64,000 nt of DNA from Flectonema sp. DT1601. Taxonomy: Eukaryota; Euglenozoa; Diplonemea; Diplonemida; Diplonemidae. Below the pieces are notes generated by a model that was given only the letters and a program-made list of their open reading frames with translations, did no database searches and had not been told where the DNA came from. This document shows, in pieces, positions 55,911-64,000 of the stretch. Where the stretch lies: contig OZ025795.1 in the NCBI GenBank assembly GCA_964019425.1, positions 310,001 to 374,000 on the forward strand, given 5' to 3'. Numbering within the stretch: the stretch's first letter is position 1; the number at the start of each line of letters is the position of its first letter. Both the position numbers and the translations under genes were made by a program.

Positions 55911-58900
55911 TTATGCTGTGTTGTTGAGTCTGCGATAACGTGAATGTGCTGCCGTTGAGGGTCGTTCTGTGGATGGTTGAATAGGAATCTTGTGAGAGTA
56001 CCACAACATTCTATTTAAACAACTATCTGTTATCTCATCTGTGGATGCGTTGGCACCGTTTACTAAGTACTTTTGAGCGAAGGTACGAAATCCACCAGCC
56101 TTGTGCCGTCGTTGCTGCTCTCTCTTGAGACGGAGTTCTCTAAGAAAATCTTCTCTGCATCGAATTTCCTGATGTGATAAATCAATAACAAGCTGACGAT
56201 GATTCTGCTCCTCATCCCAAATTTTCGCAACCCTACTGAGGTAGCTGTTCAACAACAGTTTTGGTAACTGGATATTTAATAAAGAAGGTGGTAGACTTTG
56301 CTTTGCAGTCAAGGCAATGTGTGTGAATCCCAATGCCCAAGATGATTTTATTAACACCCTCTCGCGGTTCTCTCGAAGGTAATATTTCCAGAAATACCAA
56401 ACTCGTTGTAGTTTCATAGCAGCGGCGATGTGTAACAATTTCCCAACGCATATCCAACTCTTTATTACAGAATCCGCACCCCTCCGTCGTAATTCAACTC
56501 TCCAGTAGAATTGGATGGTTGCAATTGCTCTGCGGCGGTGCATTACAAGGACGCCAGCTCGTAAGAATTTCGTAATTTTTCTTGCAGCTCGATCTCGTCG
56601 TTTAGCACGACTCTTTCTGTGAAGTCGATACCAAGCTTGAATCTGAAGTGTTGGAGCAAGAGCTGGCCGCTTCCACTGAATCCAAGCTCTCCAACAGAGT
56701 TGGACGGCCATCGCTGCCCATGCCTGTTCTCTTCCAAGAACTGCAACATTCTCTTGATACGATTCGTTACACATTCCTTCGATTGTCTTTCTAGAGAGTG
56801 CTACTCTCCAGGCTCTCTGAATAGTTAGTATTGATTCGTGAGTTATATTCTTATCATGAGACCACATGTTTCCCTTTTCTTGAAGAGCCAACATACGAAT
56901 GTGACGTTTTAGACGAACATTTCTTGCGGCAAGTCTTCCTCTCCGACCTCTGTAACAAGATTGTATTCTGAGACAGCAGTTGGTTAATATTGCCGTCATG
57001 GCCCTGTCCTGTTTACATTCGTGATCGACGCGATTATCTTCGGTTCTCTTCTTCTTTTCAAATAAGCTCTTCAATAGCGACTGCGCTACTGACCGTCTGA
57101 ATGCCGATTGTAGTTTGACTGCTGCCTTTTCACCAGCAGCAATGTCGTAGTAATTATCATTCGCTACGCGGGTTTCAGTAATCTCGTGAAGGACTCTCTT
57201 CCTTCGGAAGAGTTCTCGCCGAGCTCTGTAAAACGCTACCCAGTAAGAGCTGTGTGTTTTTACTTTTTGAACTACTTCATCCTGGTAGTTCTCTATCTCT
57301 ACTCGTTTCTTTTGAAGTAGGATGTTGTTTTGAATCTTTTGTCGTAAGTCTAGTCTCACGGAATAGTTTCGCCATTCGGTTTGAATTTGCTTTGCGAATT
57401 CTGACCAGCGTATGTCCCTGACGTAGATTTCAATAAGTTTTGTTAAATGTCGTACATGTGCGATGGCCTGATGACGCCTCACGATTGATTGTATTCGAAC
57501 TGCACTCTCAGTTCTGATAACAAGTTGATACGCAGTATTCTCTTTAGACATTAAGGCTGCTATGTATTCCTGTGATGATAGTTGTCTTCGATAAAGTCTG
57601 ACACGTGCTCGAAATGATCTCGCCGCTTGCTGGAGTGTTATCGGAATGTTAGTACATGAGATATTCTCAAACCAAACTCTTGAACTGTTCCACTCGTTGT
57701 TATTATGGATCATTGTTTTCAATTGTTGTTTTGCTGAAAGTACTCTTCTATGTTCCTTCCAGAGTTCACTAATCTTAATAATGAATGCTTCGAGAGCATT
57801 CTCTGATGATAATAAATCTAAAATATTATTCTGAACAGTTGTTTTGATTATTCTAATCTTCTCTTTCGATTGGATCATCGCTGACTGCATTCGATACCAC
57901 TGTTGAATTCTTACTGTCATATTGTGTTTGTCTTTTATAACTTCCTCCTGAAGTCTTGTTGTGTTGTAGAGTTTAATATGCTTTGATAAGAAGAATCGTT
58001 TTCGGTATCCTAACAATATCAACAGTCGATTAACTGATGGTGATTCCTCAATACAATTCTCTACGCGAATACGATTGTTGTTGTTTGTTTGAATTGCTAT
58101 TTGTAGTTTACGTCTGCAGTAAATAGCTCTGAGAACCAGAATCGAATTCCTGAAAGCGAGGATCTCAGTTTGGTATTCCAATCCGTGAAGCTGCTTAATG
58201 TAATTACCAATTGCTAACTTTCTGTTTTGAAATTCCAAAACAGCAGCTCTATTTCTACCTAATCTCTGAATGGTTTGAGAGCTGATATCTCTGATGTTGT
58301 CTCGTTGAATCTGTGTTGTGATATAAAGTTGAACGACATGTTTAGTGTTACTGACAGTCATTTTAGACAAACAGGATTTCATCCAATATTGTATTGTGGT
58401 AGCAGCATGTGTGGTTCTGTCTTTTGTTATCAACTCAGTTATGTAATTCTTCACGTTGACAGATATCATCTCATATTGGATTCTAGTGACGTACCCTTTC
58501 CAGACTTTCTGAATTATGTTCGCTACCTGGTGTGGGTTTGAGTGTATTTCGAGGATCTTTTGAATGTAAGTTTCAACATTTCCTTTAATCGCAGTGTACT
58601 TGAGTCGTGCTAAGTACCCTCGCCAGTTCTTTTGAATAACACAACACGCAGAGTGCTCATGTCTTTCTATCACTACAAATATCTTTAAGTAGTCGCAGAC
58701 AGCAGATTGTCTTTTTGTAAATAATGTGCGAGAATGGTGACACCTCCACGTTCTCTGAATGCAACAAGCAGGTTGATAATACGTATCTACTCCCTTAAGA
58801 AGCTTCAGGTAGTCGCCTACAGCGGTCTCCCTTTTTATTAACAACTTGCGAGATTGATGACACGCCCATGCTCTCTGAATGCAACAGACAGACTGAAATT

Positions 58901-60479
58901 GTTCCTCAAGAAGAAGAAGGTGGCTCACGTAATCGCATACAGCTGTCTGCTTTTTTGCGAACAACAGTCGAGAACGGTGGCACTTCCATGCTCTTTGAAT
59001 GCAGTGGATGGGTTTATCGTAACCGTCACTTCTTGTAAGCAGCCTCAAGTAGTCGTCTGCAGTGGTTTGCCTTTTCGTAAACAACTTGCGAGCTTGTTGA
59101 CATTTCCATGCTCTCTGAATGCAACAGGCAGACTGAAATTGTTTTTCAAGGAGAAAAAGATGCTCCAAGTGGTGACGCACAGCCGTCTGCTTTCTTACAA
59201 ACAACAAACGACATTGATGCTGTCTCCAGTACCTTTGAATTATACGAGCTGGTTGATTACAAGTCTCAAAGAAATGAAGATTATTTAGGTAATCGCGTGC
59301 AGTAATTTGTTTTCTTGCAAATAACCCACGGGAGTAGTGACACTTCCAAAATCTTTGAATAGCAGCAGCGTTATTGTTTAGATTGATTACTGATTCAGAC
59401 TCCAGTAACTTAGTTTGGAATTCGATTTGTGAGCTTTTCTTTTTAAATAACAGCTGCCGAGCACAATAACATCTCCAACTCTTCTGAATGATTAAAACTG
59501 CAGGACACTCAAATACAACAGTCTTTATGTAGCTTTGAGTGACTGATTGCAGGTGTTTGAAATTAGTAACCGTCTTAAGACCTTTCCAGATCTTTTGAAT
59601 AGTGATTGCTGCATTATCATTGACATTCATCGTCTTTATATAAGATCGTATGTTGGAAACCTTTTTACTAAGAATTCCAGTTGCTGAAAACCTTCTCCAA
59701 TTTCTTTGAATAATTATTGCGAAAACATCATCATCAACAATCCGCAAACATAAATTATTGATGTGCGATTTAACTTCATTCAATTTTTGTTGAAGTTGTT
59801 TACATGCGAGACGTCTTTTCCAAATTTTTTGAATCACAACAGCCGCATAATATTCTCGATCGTTGCTTAGGTAGTTCCGTATGGCGACTACTTTGCTCTT
59901 ACAAACTGAAAGTGAATAATGTCTTCTCCAATTTGTTTGTATAAGGATCGCTGGGTGATGTGGAATTTCCTGTCTCCCTGTTATGTATTTATGAACAGCT
60001 TTCCTCAATCTAAAATAATATTTCATCGCTAATCGTCTTCTCACGGCTGATTGTATTCTGCAACAGGCATAGTCTTCGCGTATTTCTTGTTGCGCGTTTT
60101 TCAATCTAAAGCTGCGAATGATCTGTTGTTTGGTTGTGACTCTCTCGCAGCTTTGAAGTCTTCGTATCCAACGCTGGATTGATGTGGCAGCATTTTGATG
60201 ATAAATAGGAATTTCTTCGTGTTGGCTGTCGATGATGTATTTTTGTATTGTTTTTAATTTTCGTTTTAAATTGTTTCGTGCCAACACCATTCTCATCCAA
60301 TTTTGAATCAACAAAACATTTTTAAGAATCATTTTATTACTCTCAGATGTGATTCTATTCTCATTATAGACGTTAATTCGTGACTCACGTACCTCTCTCT
60401 CTGTCACTGCAACAACCCTCCTCCAGTTCCGCTGGATTACATTTACCGCCTTAACAGAATCGTTATACAGTTCCGTCAT
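55911..60479 (-). CDS. Giant multi-IQ-motif protein (ASPM/myosin-neck-like)
   Basis: Predicted 1522 residues without an intron. It is built largely of IQ motifs (VIQRNWRR, CIQRAWKC, IIQKVWKG, TIQRAWRV and others), well over twenty, along a basic helical rod. IQ motifs bind calmodulin or centrin-like light chains. ASPM carries such arrays, but I see no calponin-homology domain, so orthology is not claimed; a centrosomal or flagellar calmodulin-binding rod is plausible. The C-terminal part (about 1390-1522) is Arg-rich without IQ motifs. The start follows TCTATTTACAG, with a small upstream ORF overlapping it. Confidence 0.85.
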   Translation of the reverse strand: MTELYNDSVKAVNVIQRNWRRVVAVTEREVRESRINVYNENRITSESNKMILKNVLLIQNWMRMVLARNNLKRKLKTIQKYIIDSQHEEIPIYHQNAATSIQRWIRRLQSCERVTTKQQIIRSFRLKNAQQEIREDYACCRIQSAVRRRLAMKYYFRLRKAVHKYITGRQEIPHHPAILIQTNWRRHYSLSVCKSKVVAIRNYLSNDREYYAAVVIQKIWKRRLACKQLQQKLNEVKSHINNLCLRIVDDDVFAIIIQRNWRRFSATGILSKKVSNIRSYIKTMNVNDNAAITIQKIWKGLKTVTNFKHLQSVTQSYIKTVVFECPAVLIIQKSWRCYCARQLLFKKKSSQIEFQTKLLESESVINLNNNAAAIQRFWKCHYSRGLFARKQITARDYLNNLHFFETCNQPARIIQRYWRQHQCRLLFVRKQTAVRHHLEHLFLLEKQFQSACCIQRAWKCQQARKLFTKRQTTADDYLRLLTRSDGYDKPIHCIQRAWKCHRSRLLFAKKQTAVCDYVSHLLLLEEQFQSVCCIQRAWACHQSRKLLIKRETAVGDYLKLLKGVDTYYQPACCIQRTWRCHHSRTLFTKRQSAVCDYLKIFVVIERHEHSACCVIQKNWRGYLARLKYTAIKGNVETYIQKILEIHSNPHQVANIIQKVWKGYVTRIQYEMISVNVKNYITELITKDRTTHAATTIQYWMKSCLSKMTVSNTKHVVQLYITTQIQRDNIRDISSQTIQRLGRNRAAVLEFQNRKLAIGNYIKQLHGLEYQTEILAFRNSILVLRAIYCRRKLQIAIQTNNNNRIRVENCIEESPSVNRLLILLGYRKRFFLSKHIKLYNTTRLQEEVIKDKHNMTVRIQQWYRMQSAMIQSKEKIRIIKTTVQNNILDLLSSENALEAFIIKISELWKEHRRVLSAKQQLKTMIHNNNEWNSSRVWFENISCTNIPITLQQAARSFRARVRLYRRQLSSQEYIAALMSKENTAYQLVIRTESAVRIQSIVRRHQAIAHVRHLTKLIEIYVRDIRWSEFAKQIQTEWRNYSVRLDLRQKIQNNILLQKKRVEIENYQDEVVQKVKTHSSYWVAFYRARRELFRRKRVLHEITETRVANDNYYDIAAGEKAAVKLQSAFRRSVAQSLLKSLFEKKKRTEDNRVDHECKQDRAMTAILTNCCLRIQSCYRGRRGRLAARNVRLKRHIRMLALQEKGNMWSHDKNITHESILTIQRAWRVALSRKTIEGMCNESYQENVAVLGREQAWAAMAVQLCWRAWIQWKRPALAPTLQIQAWYRLHRKSRAKRRDRAARKITKFLRAGVLVMHRRRAIATIQFYWRVELRRRGADSVIKSWICVGKLLHIAAAMKLQRVWYFWKYYLRENRERVLIKSSWALGFTHIALTAKQSLPPSLLNIQLPKLLLNSYLSRVAKIWDEEQNHRQLVIDLSHQEIRCREDFLRELRLKREQQRRHKAGGFRTFAQKYLVNGANASTDEITDSCLNRMLWYSHKIPIQPSTERPSTAAHSRYRRLNNTA
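58680..59510 (-). repeat. Tandem ~40-residue IQ units within the multi-IQ gene
   Basis: About six successive units share CIQRxWxC, then a RxLFxKxQTAVxDYLxxL block. They are closer to one another than to IQ motifs elsewhere in the gene, suggesting local tandem expansion. Confidence 0.8.
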
Positions 60480-60499
60480 TTATTATTATGAGACGGCAT
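60476..60499 (-). promoter_or_regulatory. Upstream ORF overlapping the multi-IQ start
   Basis: The first ATG after the acceptor-like TTTACAG opens seven codons and stops at TGA overlapping the main ATG (ATGA). Same arrangement as before the tandem-95 gene. Confidence 0.4.
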
Positions 60500-60995
60500 T
60501 GCTGTAAATAGAACTAAAAGAGAAATTAAAAGTTAAATTTGGAATTACTCTTCAGAAAAGATAACGACCTCCGTAAATGGTCAGATAAATATTTTGTGTG
60601 GATAGCTTCCAGTGAGAGGACTGGACGAATCCCCAGAGCATCCAACAACAACAAAAAAAATATATTTTTAAAAAAAAAAAATCAAGGCAAGGAAGCATAT
60701 TAACAAACAATTATGAATTATAATAAAAATAAAAACGAAAAACGAAAACAATAATAGGTTTTTAACTAACTGAATCGAATGGTGCACGAAAAAATCTTTT
60801 TTCAATAATATTATCCTCTCTCAGGTAAGCTAATATTGCATTATATTTTACTTACAAATTAACAAACAATCACTTTTGTGAGTACACAAAAAAACGTGTC
60901 ATCTCTAATATGTGTTGTAAAAGATAAAATAGCAACAAAAGAGTCTTGAGATTACTATTTGTTCACATCAAATAATAAATAATAATTCCAAACAA
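60500..60995. other. Intergenic spacer
   Basis: About 500 nt between the membrane protein and the multi-IQ gene. A/T-rich; nothing recognised. Confidence 0.5.
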
Positions 60996-61829
60996 TTATG
61001 TATACACAAACAATAATATCAATACGAGTATCCAATCTGTTTCAGTTTGTGGTAACGTGTCTAACCAAGTACCAACCCTCCAAGCAGCAGTGGCAATGAG
61101 AAAACTAATAAAAATAGTACTGGACATCAGTACTACGATTCGAAACCAAGGCGTTGGATTTATAGCGTGAATAATGTAATGTCTGTTAACGTGAGGACAC
61201 AAAGCAACAGGATTTAGAGAAAACCACCACTTCAGAGTTGCTGAACAAACATACCAACCAAGTACGAACAGAGGGATGAATAAAATACCCGCTGCTGACA
61301 CAGTCCACACTCTCCAAGAAAAGTGAACAACATCAATAATTGCCAACACTGTTGGGTAGAACAACATATCCTGAACAAAGTCACGAATCTGAACGAGGAT
61401 TCGAAGAGCAGCACTCCCAGCATCGTTTGCTTCTTTTGATAGTAATTTTGCTGCTCGCAACTTTGTTGGATATAATAAACATATTTCAGCTAACTCTTTG
61501 TGAAGTTCATCAGAATCATGTTCTGCGATACAGATTAAATGATCAGAAGAAACACGTTCGAATATCTGACGACGATCACCTTTTAAAACACTAACAACAA
61601 CACTTCTTAATAAACTGTTAGTGTGAGCAAGCAAGAGCGCCTGTTGGATATTTACAACAGACATCTGTTTCTCGAATATATAAGAAAGGATTTGACTCCA
61701 ACAGTCTACAGGGATACCCATTCCTAAATATCTTAAATCAGCGACTACTGATCGTGGTATCACTTGTGGAACGCTTAATAAAGGAATTCGTTCTTCCCTT
61801 TCATTCTCTTCTTCAAATATCCTCAGCAT
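60996..61829 (-). CDS. Unknown membrane protein with cytosolic N-terminal domain
   Basis: Predicted 277 residues. The first 160 are soluble and helical, with a segment near 36-55 (MGIPVDCWSQILSYIFEKQ) that loosely resembles an F-box helix. Membrane spans follow near 175-200 (VWTVSAAGILFIPLFVLGWYV), 225-248 (IVVLMSSTIFISFLIATAAW) and at the extreme C-terminus (WILVLILLFVY). It ends within or just after the last span, as in some tail-anchored proteins. I recognise no family. No close acceptor is evident; the nearest candidate AG is about 60 nt upstream. Confidence 0.65.
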   Translation of the reverse strand: MLRIFEEENEREERIPLLSVPQVIPRSVVADLRYLGMGIPVDCWSQILSYIFEKQMSVVNIQQALLLAHTNSLLRSVVVSVLKGDRRQIFERVSSDHLICIAEHDSDELHKELAEICLLYPTKLRAAKLLSKEANDAGSAALRILVQIRDFVQDMLFYPTVLAIIDVVHFSWRVWTVSAAGILFIPLFVLGWYVCSATLKWWFSLNPVALCPHVNRHYIIHAINPTPWFRIVVLMSSTIFISFLIATAAWRVGTWLDTLPQTETDWILVLILLFVYT

Positions 61830-62134
61830 TTGATCAGATTGTAGTTATATAATCATTTGTTATGTGTGTGGGGATGTGGTGTTCTCTATAATGTTAAGGA
61901 ATGGGATTTAATCAAATTAATAATAAAGTATTTCAATAAAAATTGCTGACAAAACCAAAAAAACAAAAAACAAAAAAACACTTTTTTTTTTATTTTCCAT
62001 CATGATCACACTTACTAAACTGAAATCAAAGATAAGAGACTGAGACCCGACAGCCACAGCCCTGACGCATAGTAACGAAAGAAAAGCAATATTTTTATTC
62101 ACAAATAGTAGTAAAAGTAGTACTCTACCATCAA

Positions 62135-63691
62135 CTACTGTTTAAAGTACCTTGAGAAAGCTTTCATGTACGGCATCTTTCGTACTAGTTGTCTCCAGAA
62201 GTCTTCGACGGTTTTAATATCTTTATGACGTCTGTTCATATTCTTAGACACTCTCAAAACCATTAAATTCCATTTCGTGACGTTAACAGGAAGCTCTTCG
62301 TCGTCGTATTGAACGTGAAAACCGGCTATTTTACTGTTTTTTTTTGGGAATAAAATGTGTTGATTGTCTTATTTAGGTGGATATTGATTTTTTTTAAAAA
62401 AAGAAAATAATAATAATAAAGCATACTTTAATACATCACGAGGTTCAGCTTTCTCCTTATCTCCATAGAATCCTTCAAATTGCCATTTTTGACCAGACAC
62501 CAAAATTGCACAGACATAAGGCCATTCTTCTGGTCTCCTGTAGTTGTTTTAGTTTTTTTTTTTTTTTGTCTTTTTTTGTTTTTTTCTGTTTCAAAATAAA
62601 TTAAATACAAACATTTGCTTCACATTATCTCTAACAAGAAAATCTGTGAAAGGACAGTTAGACCTGTCGACTTTCATAACCTGACCTGACGGTAGGATTT
62701 CATGTTTAACCTTCAGAGGATCCTCCCACTTACCAGATGCTAAGAATGATCTCGCATTTCTTATATTAACAGCTGAAGTGATAGAACTCGGAACGAATAT
62801 GATTGGACGGATCGAAGGAGTTAATGAAAGCTGTTTTGGTAAAGACTTCGAAAGGACTCTAATCGTTCTTGTTAAGATCTTGTGGATGTGTTCATTAGTA
62901 GCGTGTGGTTGAAACGAATTACGAATACTGTCGTATCCGAAACACTCGTCTCTAAATGAACATAACTTCTTACTGACAACATAGTTGACAGGTGCTAAGG
63001 CTTTTACTTTTAGTGTTTCTATGTCGTATTCAGACATTCTCTTTAGGATTTGCTCACATCTGTCATGACATTGTTTTAATTTCTTATTACTATTAGTTGG
63101 TCTTACAGCAGGACCAATTGCAGGTCCAATAATTGGTGTTGCTCCTGACAACCGAGACGATGTCTGCGATCCAATGTCATCATAAACGGGACTCGCTTCA
63201 TACGCAGTTTTTGGTCGTTTTTTACGATATTTTGTTATATCTGTGTGGCTTCCAGCATCTCTACTGCTTCGGGTACCCGCAGAAGACAGGTATTCACTTG
63301 CACTAATTTCACTACCACCTCCATAGTTTGATACCTGACCAGTGATATTAATTACTGAATCAAAGAAACCTTCTTGTTGAGAAGGAACATCTTTACCCAT
63401 TTTTTGATACAAGAAGTCGTGAACTTTTGCTTTTCTTGATCTCAAACTCTCACCCACACTGATTAGAGGAGTTGTATGTTTCTCTGTCTGTGCAGTACTC
63501 GATGATATTAACTGTCGAAGAGACTCTCTTGGTAGCTCTGCAGCAACAGCGTTATTCATGCTATTTATATCATGGAGGGTGGGATAAGTTTCAGAAGCAG
63601 TAGGTTCATCATTTGATGCGAAGTATCTATCGACGTAAGTCTCCCACTCAGAATAAGCGCTTTCAAAAGTCTTCTTTTCGGTGGTCGTCAT
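62135..63691 (-). CDS. CDC73: CDC73 / parafibromin, Paf1 complex subunit
   Basis: The Paf1 complex travels with RNA polymerase II and promotes elongation-linked histone modification and 3' processing. Exons 62613-63691, 62427-62537 and 62135-62333 (donors GTTTGT and GTATGC) join in phase 2 to 462 residues. Identity rests on the C-terminal Ras-like domain: RPIIFVPSSITSAVNIRNAR (family RPIIIIPAATTSLITMLNAK), then across the introns EEWPYVCAILVSGQKWQF (family DRVVAVFVQGPAWQF), IAGFHVQYDDE and KWNLMVLRVSKN. The N-terminal part is diverged and disordered. The start at 63691 follows a pyrimidine run ending CCCATAGGCAG. Confidence 0.92.
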
Positions 63692-64000
63692 TTTTCCTAC
63701 CTGCCTATGGGGGAGAAAAAAAAAATTCAACAAAAAAAAAAAAAAAAAAAAAAAAACCTCACCAAATATCACTCATAACATTAGTTGCTGTAATAAAGAA
63801 GAATCATTCAATGGATGTGTTTTAAAAAATAAAAAATTTCTTTTTTTCTTTTTTTCCCCCAGGGATAGGACAGAAAAAAGAAAAAAAATAAGAGGGAAGA
63901 CACCACTGCAGTTCCCCTCGAAAAGTATCAAAAGAAAAAAAAAATTATTATTCATAAGCCTATATTATGTAAAGAAAGTGAGCTCCAGGAGAAGCTTTAA
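63692..64000. other. Right edge, spacer upstream of CDC73
   Basis: About 310 nt of A/T tracts plus the CDC73 acceptor region. No part of a further gene can be recognised. Confidence 0.5.

Overview
The window is nuclear DNA from a eukaryotic protist. It holds 21 protein genes and every one is on the minus strand. Sixteen GT-AG introns of about 45 to 200 nt can be placed by joining conserved proteins across them; their donors are mostly GTATGT or GTTTGT. Nearly every start codon is preceded, within about 10 to 100 nt, by a pyrimidine-rich stretch ending in AG, as expected for spliced-leader trans-splicing of a polycistronic transcript. A tandem snoRNA array carries guides complementary to 18S rRNA stretches in the form I remember from kinetoplastids. 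One-way genes, apparent trans-splice sites, some cis introns and these guides point to Euglenozoa, with a diplonemid-like or intron-bearing relative most likely. This is inference; no rRNA or spliced-leader gene lies in the window.

Layout, left to right (all genes read right to left). 1-10.1 kb: Rab GDI (cut by the edge), a WW protein with a dead metacaspase domain, a Ser/Thr-rich protein, and a C2/UVR/three-ubiquitin-like protein. 10.4-12.5 kb: a 2.2 kb repeat array of C/D snoRNA genes. 13-29.5 kb: a DUF924-FSH1-LRR fusion, RNA polymerase III second subunit (POLR3B), dihydroxy-acid dehydratase, a long coiled-coil protein and a PPR protein. 29.5-31.3 kb: an A/T-tract gap. 31.3-43.8 kb: pyruvate carboxylase, a tail-anchored coiled-coil protein, a large PPR-type protein, a 74-residue RIIa-like protein and a small three-exon membrane protein. 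44-53.7 kb: a 2459-residue surface protein of tandem-95/cadherin-like repeats, tRNA-Val(CAC) on the plus strand, 3-ketodihydrosphingosine reductase and a SHIPPO-repeat protein. 54-63.7 kb: a PC-esterase, a 1522-residue multi-IQ protein, a membrane protein and CDC73.

The genes do not form one pathway. They include transcription (POLR3B, CDC73), organelle RNA-binding type proteins (two PPR), metabolism (pyruvate carboxylase, DHAD, KDSR), likely cilium or microtubule proteins (RIIa-like, SHIPPO, multi-IQ), and secretion or surface proteins (GDI, PC-esterase, tandem-95 protein). This fits a random slice of a polycistronic genome. The most notable item is the snoRNA array: three families have recognisable boxes, and two have guides whose predicted target nucleotides coincide with deeply conserved 18S methylations. 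No virus-like element, CRISPR array or clear transposon was seen.
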